Assembly: GCA_965237595.1 (NCBI GenBank)
Contig: CBDEFY010000006.1
Span: forward strand, 186,001-250,000
Source: UBA9611 sp965237595
GTDB lineage: Bacteria > Chloroflexota > Dehalococcoidia > Lucifugimonadales > UBA3495
DNA: 64,000 nt
Reading direction: 5' to 3'
The notes below the pieces were generated by a model. That model did no database searches. It had not been told where the DNA came from and worked only from the letters and a program-made list of their open reading frames with translations. Shown here one piece after another: positions 24,648-32,836 of the stretch. Each line of letters begins with the position of its first letter. Positions within the stretch are counted from its first letter, which is position 1. The position numbers and the translations under genes are program-made.

Positions 24648-25868
24648 TTACCTCCTCATGATGAGGGCGCTGCCCACGGCAGGCGTGCCCCATCCCATGT
24701 TCATGCTAATCTCGGCATCCTTCACCTGCCGGCAGCCGCCCTCCGAGTAGTCATAGGTGTGCTCTCCGGAAGCGGCGTTGGGGCAATAATCGTCAGCCGT
24801 GCCCCGGAGTTGCCGCACGTTCTCGATGACCATGTTCATCCCGTGGGTGTAGCCCTCGCAGAGGTGGCCCCCGCTGGTGTTGTTGGGACGTTTGCCACCC
24901 AGGTTGATAACCCCACTGGTTACGTAGTCCTTGCCCTCGCCTTTCTTGCACCAGCCGTAGTCCTCAAATTGGAGCAGAACGGTGTAGGTGAAGGCGTCGT
25001 AGCAGCCGGTGACGTCGATGTCGTCGTGGGTAACCCCGGCCAGCTCCAAGATGCGGGGGCCGACATAGTGGCCCGCCACGCGGCTTAGCGGCCCGTGTTG
25101 GAAATGGAAGTCGCCGCCGGGTTTGGTGCCCCTCCCTTGTGCTCCCAGTATGTGGACCGGGGTTTGGCGCAGGTTGGCGGCCCGCTCCGCGGAGGTGACA
25201 ATCACGCAGGTGGCATTGTCGGTCTCCAGACAACAGTCCAGAAGATGGGCCACCGGACGGATAATCCAGCGGGAATCCATGACGTCTTCCACGGTCACCC
25301 TCTGTTTCATCAGGGCCTTGGGGTTGTTGCTGGCATGGTTGCTGTGGGCCACCTTGATGTGGGCTAGGTCCTCGCTCTTCACTCCGTACTCAGACATGTG
25401 CTTCGTGAAATTGAAGGCGAAGTTCTGGACGGCGCTAATCAGGCCATAGGGGCGTTTCATCAGGTCGAGGCCGGATATGCCCGAAGCAGCCCTGGCGCCG
25501 GTGCCGCCGATCCGAATATTGGAATACCCGTTCATGGACCGGAATACGGCCACGGTGTCGCACATACCGGCCTCGATGGCGCCCATGGCCAGGCCAACCA
25601 AGGCCTCGGTGCTTGAACCGCCGCCGGAACAGTCCATGTAGAAGTTGGGCCTGAGTCCCAAGTCGTACATGATGGACGTTGACGGCGTGGAATCCCCACC
25701 GTGGTAGCTGAGCATTCCGTCCACTTCCTGGGAGTTCAACCCCGCGTCGTCCATGGCCCTCCGGATGGCTTCTGCGCCCATGGCCCTGGTGCTCCGTCCG
25801 GAGCCGCGGCTGTACTCTGTCTCGCCGATACCGGCGATGGCGTATTTACCCCTAAGCCTGGTCTCCAA
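24648..25868 (-). CDS. SCP2-type thiolase-like protein
   Basis: This 406-residue thiolase-fold protein has the N-terminal KYAIAGIGETEYSRGSGRS, the segment NFYMDCSGGGSSTEAL where the nucleophile region lies, and the C-terminal NTSGGHLCEGYTHGMNMV block. DVTGCYDAFTYTVLLQFEDYG is characteristic of the lipid-transfer/thiolase group. With the DUF35 protein downstream it probably makes or cleaves a C-C bond in acyl-CoA metabolism. The active-site Cys position is not certain by eye. Confidence 0.83.
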   Translation of the reverse strand: METRLRGKYAIAGIGETEYSRGSGRSTRAMGAEAIRRAMDDAGLNSQEVDGMLSYHGGDSTPSTSIMYDLGLRPNFYMDCSGGGSSTEALVGLAMGAIEAGMCDTVAVFRSMNGYSNIRIGGTGARAASGISGLDLMKRPYGLISAVQNFAFNFTKHMSEYGVKSEDLAHIKVAHSNHASNNPKALMKQRVTVEDVMDSRWIIRPVAHLLDCCLETDNATCVIVTSAERAANLRQTPVHILGAQGRGTKPGGDFHFQHGPLSRVAGHYVGPRILELAGVTHDDIDVTGCYDAFTYTVLLQFEDYGWCKKGEGKDYVTSGVINLGGKRPNNTSGGHLCEGYTHGMNMVIENVRQLRGTADDYCPNAASGEHTYDYSEGGCRQVKDAEISMNMGWGTPAVGSALIMRR

Positions 25869-25979
25869 TATGTCTCCTAATCACTGGCGTCTCCAACCGA
25901 AAATCAAGGCTGGGAAAGCGAGCCGTATTATGGGTCTTGGGCCCTTTTTTGACAATTGCCGTGGTGGCTGCAGTACTGT

Positions 25980-27206
25980 TTAATCAAAGGCCCCCGCGAT
26001 GGCCATCTCCGCCAGTTCTTCGTCGTCCATGCCGAGTACTTCCCTGAGCACATAGGTCTGGTCCGCGCCAAAGTCCGGGGCTCCCTTGGTCACCTTTCCC
26101 GGCGTGCGGGACAACTTGTGAGGCGCCCTCTCGATGGTTCGCAGCACGCCGGCGGCGTCCGGGACCTTCTGGAACAACTGCCGCTCTCTCAACTGCGGGT
26201 CATTCTCGGCCAAGTCCTGGCCGGTCTGCACCACTCCGGCGGCAACTCCGGCCGCTTGCAAGAGGTGCATCGCTTCTTCGGCGTTCTGCTCCACGGTCCA
26301 TGAACCAACCAATTCGTCCAGCTCGTCGGCATGGCTTAGCCGCAATTCCGCGGTTGCGAAGCGTTGGTCCGAAGCCCATCCGGGAGAGCCTATTGCGCAG
26401 ACGAATGCGTACCAATCGTCGTCGGTGAAAACGGTGATGGTCAACCAGCGGTCCTCTCCCTGGCAGCGGTAGGCCCCGTGGGGAGCGCCGCCGCCGTGGG
26501 GCAACCGGTTGCCCGTGCGCTGCACTTGGGCTTTATTGGCGCTCAGTTCCAGGACAAGGGGTCCCAGCAACGAAGATAGGGCCTCCATCTGGGAGAGGTC
26601 GATCCATTGGCCCTGTCCCGTGCGCGCCCGGTGGATCAGCGCCAGCAAGACTGCCTGGGCGCCGGCCATGCCGGCCACCGCGTCGCTATAGGCGCTGGCC
26701 GGCCCGCTTGGCCTGGTGTCGGGAAATCCTGTCAGGTCGGTCAACCCGGACCAGGCTTGGAGTGTCTGGCCGTAGCTGACCCGGTCTTTCCAGGGCCCGG
26801 TGCGTCCGAATCCCGACATGCTCAACATGATGATTTCTGGCCTGATTTTGCGTAGGCTCTCGAAGTCCAAGCCCCAGCCCGGCATCACCCGGCCGCTGAA
26901 GTTCTCGGCGACCACGTCGGAAACGGCCACCAATCGTGTGGCCAGTTCTTTTCCGGCGTCGGTCTTCATGTTAAGCGAGATGGACAGTTTTCCGGCGTTC
27001 CAGTTGTGACGCTGTCCCAGGCCCCGGTCGGTGTTGGACGCGGGGCCGCCCACCACCGAGAGGGCCTGGTTGGACTCCACCTTGATTACCTGGGCCCCTT
27101 GGTCGGCCAGTATCCTCGTAGCCGAGGGACCGGCATGTATCCAGGTAAAGTCCAAGACCCGGATGCCGTTCAATGCTAGAGCGCCATCTTCCGGATGTGC
27201 GTCCAT
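25980..27206 (-). CDS. CaiB/BaiF CoA-transferase-like subunit lacking the catalytic Asp
   Basis: This 408-residue type III CoA-transferase has the family start (LNGIRVLDFTWIHAGPSATRILADQGAQVIKVES) and MLSMSGFGRTGPWKD. Aligned without gaps to its neighbour, the catalytic Asp position is Gly146 (VSYGQTLQAWSG). The ATG at 27206 lies one base after the TGA of the upstream CoA-transferase gene, so the two are translationally coupled. The longer frame to 27335 lies inside that gene. It may be the structural partner in a heteromeric enzyme. Confidence 0.82.
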   Translation of the reverse strand: MDAHPEDGALALNGIRVLDFTWIHAGPSATRILADQGAQVIKVESNQALSVVGGPASNTDRGLGQRHNWNAGKLSISLNMKTDAGKELATRLVAVSDVVAENFSGRVMPGWGLDFESLRKIRPEIIMLSMSGFGRTGPWKDRVSYGQTLQAWSGLTDLTGFPDTRPSGPASAYSDAVAGMAGAQAVLLALIHRARTGQGQWIDLSQMEALSSLLGPLVLELSANKAQVQRTGNRLPHGGGAPHGAYRCQGEDRWLTITVFTDDDWYAFVCAIGSPGWASDQRFATAELRLSHADELDELVGSWTVEQNAEEAMHLLQAAGVAAGVVQTGQDLAENDPQLRERQLFQKVPDAAGVLRTIERAPHKLSRTPGKVTKGAPDFGADQTYVLREVLGMDDEELAEMAIAGAFD

Positions 27207-27207
27207 G

Positions 27208-28437
27208 TCAGATGGTCCCGACCTTTGCCAAGTCCTGTAATTCTTCTTCCGACAACCCCAATTCATCGCAGTAGACCTGGCGGTTGTGCTGGCCCACCTG
27301 AGGCGCAGACGAGACGAACCGCCAACCCGATTCACTCAGCTTGTAAGGAGCGCCGGGATACACCACTTTTCCGCCATTTTGACGGTCTTCCACTTCAAAG
27401 AAGAACCCGCGGTCCCAGAGCTGCTCGTTGTCCAGCAGTTCGTTGGCAGTCGCCACCGGACCCCAAGGATGATGATTGGCCTGTCCCCACTCGGTAATCT
27501 CTTGGCGGGTATGGGTCAGCGTCCAGGCCTCAATCAGCTCCTCGATATGAGAGGAATGTTCCCCTCGGAGGATGAACCGGTCACCGTATTTTTCGTCCAT
27601 CAGGTCGCCGCCCATGCCGTCACGGTCCATCCAAGCCCGCAGGTCGTGCCACGCTTGCTGGGTGTTGGTGGTGATGCTCACGTAACCGTCGCGGCACTGC
27701 CAGGTTGCCACGAACTGGCCGCCGTGGCGGAAACCACAGCGGACGGCGGACTCTCCGGTGTAGTTATAGGTGGTGTTCACGTGCTCGGTGGTCGTGGCCA
27801 CGGCTTCCTGCATGGACACGTCCACATGCTGGCCTTGCCCGGTGGCCAAGCGGTGGTATAGGCCGATTAGGATACCGATGAACGCCCGGTTGGAGGTGGT
27901 GTGATATGCCTGGGAGCCCCAGAGTTTGTTGGGCGGAGTGTGCGGCCACCCGGTGACATACATATAGCCGCCCATGGCAAACCCAACCAGGTCGCTGGCC
28001 CGGTATTCCCGGTATGGGCCGGTCTGCCCAAAGGGGGTCAGGGAGGCGTAGACCAACCCCGGGTTATTCTCGCTGAGATTGGCGTACCCCAAACCAAGGG
28101 AGTCCAGGTATCCCGGTTGAAAAGTCTCCAGAAATACGTCGGTGTTTCCGGCTAGTCGCCGGAGCAAGGCGTTGCCGGAGTCGGATGCGATATCCAGGGT
28201 GACACTGCGCTTGTTGGTGTTGTAGTGCCGCCAGTGGATGCTGTTTTCAGGCGGCTCGGCATGATCGACAAAAGGCCCGGTGCGGCGCATGGGGTCGCCG
28301 CCGGGAGGCTCCACTTTGATTACGTCCGCACCCACGTCGGCCAGCAGCTTGCCGCAGTAAACGCCCATCTCGCCGGACAGGTCCAAGACCCGGATCCCGG
28401 TCAGAGGTTGGGCGTCGCCCCCGCCCGGTTCCAGCAA
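27208..28437 (-). CDS. CaiB/BaiF family CoA-transferase
   Basis: This 409-residue type III CoA-transferase moves CoA between carboxylic acids through a protein-Asp thioester. The N-terminal Rossmann block is TGIRVLDLSGEMGVYCGKLLADVGADVIKVEPP. The catalytic Asp is D149 in REYRASDLVGFAMGG. It is the first gene of a coupled pair with 25980-27206. The upstream 120 bases contain a decayed copy of a TPP-enzyme 3' end. The substrate pair is unknown. Confidence 0.88.
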   Translation of the reverse strand: MLEPGGGDAQPLTGIRVLDLSGEMGVYCGKLLADVGADVIKVEPPGGDPMRRTGPFVDHAEPPENSIHWRHYNTNKRSVTLDIASDSGNALLRRLAGNTDVFLETFQPGYLDSLGLGYANLSENNPGLVYASLTPFGQTGPYREYRASDLVGFAMGGYMYVTGWPHTPPNKLWGSQAYHTTSNRAFIGILIGLYHRLATGQGQHVDVSMQEAVATTTEHVNTTYNYTGESAVRCGFRHGGQFVATWQCRDGYVSITTNTQQAWHDLRAWMDRDGMGGDLMDEKYGDRFILRGEHSSHIEELIEAWTLTHTRQEITEWGQANHHPWGPVATANELLDNEQLWDRGFFFEVEDRQNGGKVVYPGAPYKLSESGWRFVSSAPQVGQHNRQVYCDELGLSEEELQDLAKVGTI

Positions 28438-28441
28438 GACA

Positions 28442-28558
28442 CTACCGCCGAGGCCCCAGGTCTTTCTGCAAGTCTGCGATGGTCTGGTGCCTGGTCTTCT
28501 TCTGCCAGTGGACCCGCTGATTGATGGGCACGTTCTCGATCTCGGGCGTTACCTTCAT
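28442..28558 (-). pseudogene. duplicated 3' end of the TPP-enzyme beta subunit gene
   Basis: This 38-codon frame (MKVTPEIENVPINQRVHW...) matches the last part of the gene at 32196-32786 (MKVVPEIENVPINQRVRW...). By eye about 100 of 110 bases are identical. Homology starts exactly at this Met and upstream sequence is unrelated. Both copies have the same orientation and bracket the NYN gene plus its transposon. Confidence 0.85.
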
Positions 28559-28672
28559 ATCGGCACTCTCGTCTCGGTGTATTGACAGCAAACCGTACCT
28601 AAGCTAGACTCAAAGTATCACCATGAGGGGGCACGCCTAAGGTTCGTCCGAAGGATACTCCCTCTTTTTTTG

Positions 28673-28747
28673 TCACCCAAGTTTCTGCCTCAGCCCGTCA
28701 AGATAGTCGATATACCTTGTTCTGAATCTCCGCAACAATGCGGAGTA
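28673..28747 (-). pseudogene. severed C-terminal end of the NYN-domain gene
   Basis: The frame reads YSALLRRFRTRYIDYLDGLRQ plus three residues and ends in TGA. This is the tail expected after ...LIPNRK in NYN/LabA proteins, whose body lies at 31691-32117 across the transposon. Rejoining at the duplicated TTTTTCTA leaves the frame off by one base in the A-tract, so the split gene may have been frameshifted or the homopolymer miscounted. Confidence 0.65.
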
Positions 28748-28755
28748 TTTTTCTA
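28748..28755. repeat. 8-bp target-site duplication, left copy
   Basis: TTTTTCTA directly precedes the transposon's left inverted repeat. The identical sequence directly follows the right repeat at 31691-31698. An 8-bp duplication is the known size for IS1595-family insertion. Confidence 0.9.
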
Positions 28756-28767
28756 CGGAATAAGTAG

Positions 28768-29061
28768 TTAGGGGCTTGGAGGTTCTAATGGCGGCATTTG
28801 ATACCAGAGACGCTCGGCTTCAGCGATGGTGGTTTCCAATTTTTGAATCAACGACCGAGCATCAGACAGAAGTAAAGGCAATACAATGGGGATATGTAAT
28901 CTGCCTGCCCCCTTCCCAACTTGCAAATCTATCTTACCCCTCAGAGCTACCATGGGCTCAGACTCCAGCGCCAGATAGCCCTGACGATGCACAAACATGA
29001 CCTCAACATCCTGTAGGATTTCAGATAAGAGATCGTTGAACTCTGGACCTTGTTCGTTCAT
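28768..29061 (-). CDS. 97-residue cargo protein, function unknown
   Basis: The ATG overlaps the methyltransferase stop (ATGA at 29058-29061), so it is translationally coupled. The stop lies inside the left inverted repeat region. The protein has an acidic N-terminus (MNEQGPEFNDLLSEILQDVEVMF), a central beta-like part (GKIDLQVGKGAGRLHIPIVLPLLL) and a helical end (DARSLIQKLETTIAEAERLW). No family recognised. Its position suggests a partner of the methyltransferase/nuclease or of transposition. Confidence 0.65.
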   Translation of the reverse strand: MNEQGPEFNDLLSEILQDVEVMFVHRQGYLALESEPMVALRGKIDLQVGKGAGRLHIPIVLPLLLSDARSLIQKLETTIAEAERLWYQMPPLEPPSP

Positions 29062-30740
29062 GCGGGAATCCCCGGCATCCGAGGTTCCAACATGTGCCTC
29101 CCCGACACGGTAGGCGTCTGAAACCGCTTGCCCTCTAGTATCTCTCCCACGGTGAGTATCTGCATCCTAGGGTAGTCAATGCCTAGGATGTTCGCTGGCT
29201 TCAGGTCCGCCGCCTCGCGGCTGAAGTTGCGGGTCTTGCCCCCGCCTAACGACTCCATGATAATCAGACCGGCTAACATAGCCTCATCACGTGACAGCAC
29301 ACCCTTTAAGGCCCGCCAGTCCACCACATTGACGTTAGCGCCGCACTTGACTTCCACCACCATTGATTGAAGGTCACGTTCACCAGGTACAGCGAAGTAG
29401 ACACGCCCATCGATGCCACCATCCGCCGACTTCTTGGTCGTAACGAATCCCTCCACCTGTTCTACCGCCCACTTTTGGAAGTGGTACTTATCCCGCCGCC
29501 ACAAGTCTTGTGCGCCTTCCACGGTCCTAGGAACGCCTTCTACGGTGAAATCTTGGCCTTCCACCAACCCCAGGCGGTCTTGTAGCCGCATACGCGCTAC
29601 GCGCTTGACGGCGTGAATGGCTATGTCTATTCCTATCCATTGGCGTTCTAGACTATGGGCCGCCTCAAGAGTTGTGGCGCATCCACAGAACGGGTCAATC
29701 ACCACGTCTCCCTCGTTGCTGCTGGCCTTGATGATACGCTCCATAAGAGCAAGCGGCTTTTGGGTAGCAAATCCCATGCGTTCGTGTGCTTGGGCGGCAA
29801 TAGGTGGAATGTCCCATACCACGTCCTGTATAGGGACACCAGGGGATACGCTCAAATATTGCTTAGGCTGGGGAATGTCTCCGCGAGGTGGCCAATAGAT
29901 AAGCCCAGATGCGTCCAGCACATCAAGGCGCTCCTGGACGTTCATATCAGCATAGTTAGGCGGATGCTTGAAGTGGGGCGGCAGTATCCGGTCTGGCGGT
30001 ACTTCCCAATGGCGACCTTTCATTCTTGGGTCAACCCCGCGCCAAGGCTGCCCGGAGCTACCTTGGCGCGTTCCCGGTCCGGTCAAGTTGCCTATCCTGT
30101 ACCTTCCATGTTCGTCCTCATGCCGAAAGAACTGGTCGATGTAAGTCTTGTCATAGTTTTGAAACACCCGGTTCCAAGTGAAATTGTCGGACTTGGTGTA
30201 AAAAAGCAGGGTGTCGTGGATCGGCCCCCAACGCTTCGCACGACTGTGAGCGGCCGTCCGTCGCCATATGATTTCATTCTGGAAATGTCCGTGCCCAAAG
30301 ATGGCATCCAAAAGGGACTTGACATAGTGGCTGGCCGTCGGGTCGCAGTGGAAGTACAGGCTCCCCGTGGGCTTGAGAATCCGATGCATTATCAGCAGGC
30401 GCTCAGCCATGTAGGACAGATAGGCCAAGAGGCGTGGTTGTGTGTTCCTCAAGGCGGTCATCCACAGTCGCCAAAACTCTGCGGTAGCGTCATCTATCCC
30501 GTTTTCCCGCATAAGAACAGGCATAGTACGTATGGCACGCTCTCGCTCCTGATCAAGTTCCCACATATCACAGAACGCCTCTATCTGATCCGGTAGTGGG
30601 CGGCCCGTCTCGTCCCTATAGATGGCGTTGTACTGGCGGTTCGAGTTGAAAGGCGGGTCTAGGTAAATCAGGTCCACGCAAGCGGAGGGCCATTCCGACA
30701 TGATGGTTAGGCAATCGCCGTAGTAGAGTTTCCCAATCAT
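29058..30740 (-). CDS. DNA methyltransferase fused to a PD-(D/E)xK nuclease domain
   Basis: A 560-residue protein. Residues 1-390 form a beta-type amino-methyltransferase in which motif IV, DPPF (28-31), comes before motif I at VIDPFCGCATTLEA (348-360), as in adenine-N6 or cytosine-N4 enzymes. Residues about 425-500 look like an Mrr-type nuclease: Asp440 in ADGGIDGR, then VVEVK (461-465). Both activities in one chain would be a compact restriction-modification enzyme. The C-terminal 55 residues are unassigned. Start and stop overlap the neighbouring cargo genes. Confidence 0.85.
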   Translation of the reverse strand: MIGKLYYGDCLTIMSEWPSACVDLIYLDPPFNSNRQYNAIYRDETGRPLPDQIEAFCDMWELDQERERAIRTMPVLMRENGIDDATAEFWRLWMTALRNTQPRLLAYLSYMAERLLIMHRILKPTGSLYFHCDPTASHYVKSLLDAIFGHGHFQNEIIWRRTAAHSRAKRWGPIHDTLLFYTKSDNFTWNRVFQNYDKTYIDQFFRHEDEHGRYRIGNLTGPGTRQGSSGQPWRGVDPRMKGRHWEVPPDRILPPHFKHPPNYADMNVQERLDVLDASGLIYWPPRGDIPQPKQYLSVSPGVPIQDVVWDIPPIAAQAHERMGFATQKPLALMERIIKASSNEGDVVIDPFCGCATTLEAAHSLERQWIGIDIAIHAVKRVARMRLQDRLGLVEGQDFTVEGVPRTVEGAQDLWRRDKYHFQKWAVEQVEGFVTTKKSADGGIDGRVYFAVPGERDLQSMVVEVKCGANVNVVDWRALKGVLSRDEAMLAGLIIMESLGGGKTRNFSREAADLKPANILGIDYPRMQILTVGEILEGKRFQTPTVSGRHMLEPRMPGIPA

Positions 30741-31612
30741 GCCGACACCGCCGCCCGAATGAAGCTCTCGAAGACGTTGGATTTACCTCTGTTGTTGTAC
30801 TTGAAGCAGGCTTCCACCGCGTAGGCCAAGGCGAAGCCCTTGGTGTAGTGGTGGTGCGTCCCATACCAGGCCCGCTTTAGCAAGCTCCAAAAGCCCTCTA
30901 TAGTGTTGGTGTGCTTGAGGCCGTCGGCGTACTGTTTGGCGTGTACTATCGTGGCGTGTTGGACCTTCCGGCCCATTCGACGATAGGCCGGGTATTCGTC
31001 GGTAATCAACAGGGAGTTGGCGGTGTCAATATTCCGGGTCAAAAAGGTTTCCAAGGCCAGCCCATCCACCTTTGCAGACGGTTGGGCAACTACCCGCCCA
31101 TGCCGCTCAACCGCTCCAATGATAGGGAGCTTATCGGTCCCGCGGCCCCTAGGGGAAGGAGTGTTGTCGCCATGATTGTTGTGCTTCCTAGGCTTGCCGC
31201 CGATATAGGCTTCATCCGCCTCAACGATGCCGGAGAGCAACTCGCCATCGGCTACCATAGCCCGCCGGATTCGCATCACCATGTACCAAGCGGTTTTCTG
31301 GTTAAGGTCTAGGTCGCGTGCCAACTGGTGCGAGGATAGGCTTTTCTTGGCATTGAGGACCAGAGAGACCGCCAAGAACCACTTCTGAAGTTGGATTTTG
31401 GTCTTCTCGAATATGGTACCGGACAGGACATTGAAGCTAGAATGACAACCGTGACAGTTCCAGCGACCAATCCGGTCACCGTCGGCTTTCCGCCCCACAT
31501 TGACGCTGCCACAAAGTGGGCAGGCGGGTTTGTGGGTCCAGCGGGTGCGTTCAAGGTGTTCAATACAGGCTTCGTGGTCGGGGAACCTTTGGAAGATTTG
31601 AATCAGGTCCAT
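30737..31612 (-). CDS. IS1595-family (ISXO2-like) transposase
   Basis: A 291-residue transposase. The N-terminal zinc ribbon is CPLCGSVNVG...WNCHGCHSSF (about 30-58). VLSGTIFEKTKIQLQKWF is typical of ISXO2-like proteins. The DDE-type core has EADEAYIGGKPRKH, LLITDEYPAYRRMG and TNTIEGFWSLLKRAWYGTHHHY. The ATG follows GAGGAG at about 9 bases. Its TGA overlaps the methyltransferase ATG. It appears intact. Confidence 0.92.
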   Translation of the reverse strand: MDLIQIFQRFPDHEACIEHLERTRWTHKPACPLCGSVNVGRKADGDRIGRWNCHGCHSSFNVLSGTIFEKTKIQLQKWFLAVSLVLNAKKSLSSHQLARDLDLNQKTAWYMVMRIRRAMVADGELLSGIVEADEAYIGGKPRKHNNHGDNTPSPRGRGTDKLPIIGAVERHGRVVAQPSAKVDGLALETFLTRNIDTANSLLITDEYPAYRRMGRKVQHATIVHAKQYADGLKHTNTIEGFWSLLKRAWYGTHHHYTKGFALAYAVEACFKYNNRGKSNVFESFIRAAVSA

Positions 31613-31641
31613 TGGGCTTGCTCCTCTTGGCGTCTACGACT

Positions 31642-31670
31642 ATTGTAGCCGTGGCCACTGGATTTATCAA
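31642..31670 (-). promoter_or_regulatory. transposon promoter reading out of the right inverted repeat
   Basis: On the minus strand TTGATA (31670-31665) and TACAAT (31647-31642) are 17 bases apart. The -35 overlaps the inner end of the right inverted repeat, and the transposase ATG is 29 bases after the -10. This would drive the whole three-gene operon. Confidence 0.6.
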
Positions 31671-31690
31671 GCCCCTAACTACTTATTCCG

Positions 31691-32117
31691 TTTTTCTATT
31701 CGGTATTAACACCCGGGCGAGTTTCCCTCGCGCCTCGAGATATTCAACGAGGCAGTGAAAGTCTCCGTCGCCGGAGACGACGATTGCCTTGTCATAGCTC
31801 GGGTATTCAATCATGGCGTGCAAGACTAGCTCGGCATCTACATTTCCTTTTGGCTTAGCGCCAACTCCTGGGATAGTCGGTTTGAAAATGACGACGTACC
31901 CCGCCTGCTGCAAGTATGTGTACAAAGCCTCACGTCCAGGGACGTACCCAATGAACAGGTACGCCTTGGTAACGCGGTACTTATCCTTGAGGTAGACACG
32001 AAACCTCCCAAAATCCAACTTCCATCCACTGTCGAGTATCCCTAGGTTTAGGTTTTGACTGTCGATAAATGCATAGGTGTTTTCGGCCTCCCGCCGTTCT
32101 TGGCCTCTTCTAACCAT
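31691..32117 (-). pseudogene. NYN-domain (LabA-like) protein, 3' end removed by the transposon
   Basis: About 142 residues match the NYN/DUF88 fold of putative metal-dependent RNases. AFIDSQNLNLGI holds the first Asp and NVDAELVLHAMIEY the second. KAIVVSGDGDFHCLVEYLEARGKLARVLIPNRK is the third strongly conserved block. The last residues (TE then TAA, ending at 31683) are transposon-encoded; the native tail is at 28673-28747. ATG 32117 (MVRRGQ) was chosen over a codon at 32135. The shortened protein may still fold. Confidence 0.8.
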
Positions 32118-32195
32118 CGATGTTTTGTACCACACTCCCCGTGAACGTCAACGCCGGCCCGTTGTAGTTGCAAGGAAATTACTCGCGAGTTCCGC

Positions 32196-32786
32196 CTACG
32201 ACTTCCGAGGCCCAAGGTCTTTCTGTAAATCTGCGATGGTCTGGTCCCTGGTCTTCTTCTGCCAGCGGACCCGCTGATTGATGGGCACGTTCTCGATCTC
32301 AGGTACAACCTTCATGGTCACGAAGACCGGACCGGGCTTGCTGAGTATCTCTTGTATCTTGTTGGTGAAGTCTTCCAGGTTGTCGAAGGCGTAGGTGGAC
32401 GGGTATCCCGAGCCCTTGGCGATGACATCATATTGGACCTTCTCGGCGTTGGGGACCGGTTGGCCGCCCGTGGTGGCGTACACCCCGTTGTCCAACACGA
32501 AATGGTAGAAATTCTTGGGGTTTTTCTCGGCGATGGTGGGCAGCGCGCCCAGGTTCATCAGGATGTCGCCCTCCGAGTCGAACAGAATAATCTTCTCATT
32601 GGGCCTGGCCAGGGCCAGACCCAGGGCGAAGGAAGCGTGGCCGCCCATCGCCGGGTCGCCCAGAGGAACGTCCCGGTCGGGCTTGTCGCTGATATTGATC
32701 CAGTGACGGCCGCCCCGGCCGGGAATCACCACGGCGTTGCCCCGGAAAGGCGCGAAGGCCTTGAACATATCTGCTGTCTGGAACAT
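32196..32786 (-). CDS. TPP-dependent decarboxylase, beta subunit (ComE/sulfopyruvate-decarboxylase-like)
   Basis: This 196-residue protein is the TPP-binding half of a split decarboxylase. The pyrophosphate-Mg motif is EGDILMNLGALPTIAEKNPKNFYHFVLDN (GD...N). GDPAMGGHASFALGLALA is the conserved loop before it. The partner alpha half is encoded 50 bases upstream. Split enzymes of this type act on sulfopyruvate, phosphonopyruvate or similar 2-oxo acids; which one applies here is open. Its 3' end is duplicated at 28442. Confidence 0.83.
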   Translation of the reverse strand: MFQTADMFKAFAPFRGNAVVIPGRGGRHWINISDKPDRDVPLGDPAMGGHASFALGLALARPNEKIILFDSEGDILMNLGALPTIAEKNPKNFYHFVLDNGVYATTGGQPVPNAEKVQYDVIAKGSGYPSTYAFDNLEDFTNKIQEILSKPGPVFVTMKVVPEIENVPINQRVRWQKKTRDQTIADLQKDLGPRKS

Positions 32787-32836
32787 TTATCCTCTGTAAG
32801 AATGCAGCGTTCGGAATCTCGTTGCCGGAGTGTCTG

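Larger units (their letters stand above)
28756..31690 (-). mobile_element. 2.9-kb IS1595-family transposon carrying a methyltransferase-nuclease operon
   Basis: Perfect 23-bp inverted repeats (beginning CGGAATAAGTAGTTAGG) lie at 28756-28778 and 31668-31690, flanked by 8-bp duplications. Inside, three genes read leftward with ATGA overlaps: transposase, then methyltransferase/nuclease fusion, then a 97-residue protein. A promoter at the right end has its -35 inside the inverted repeat. The element is fully delimited and looks intact. It splits a NYN-domain gene. Confidence 0.93.
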
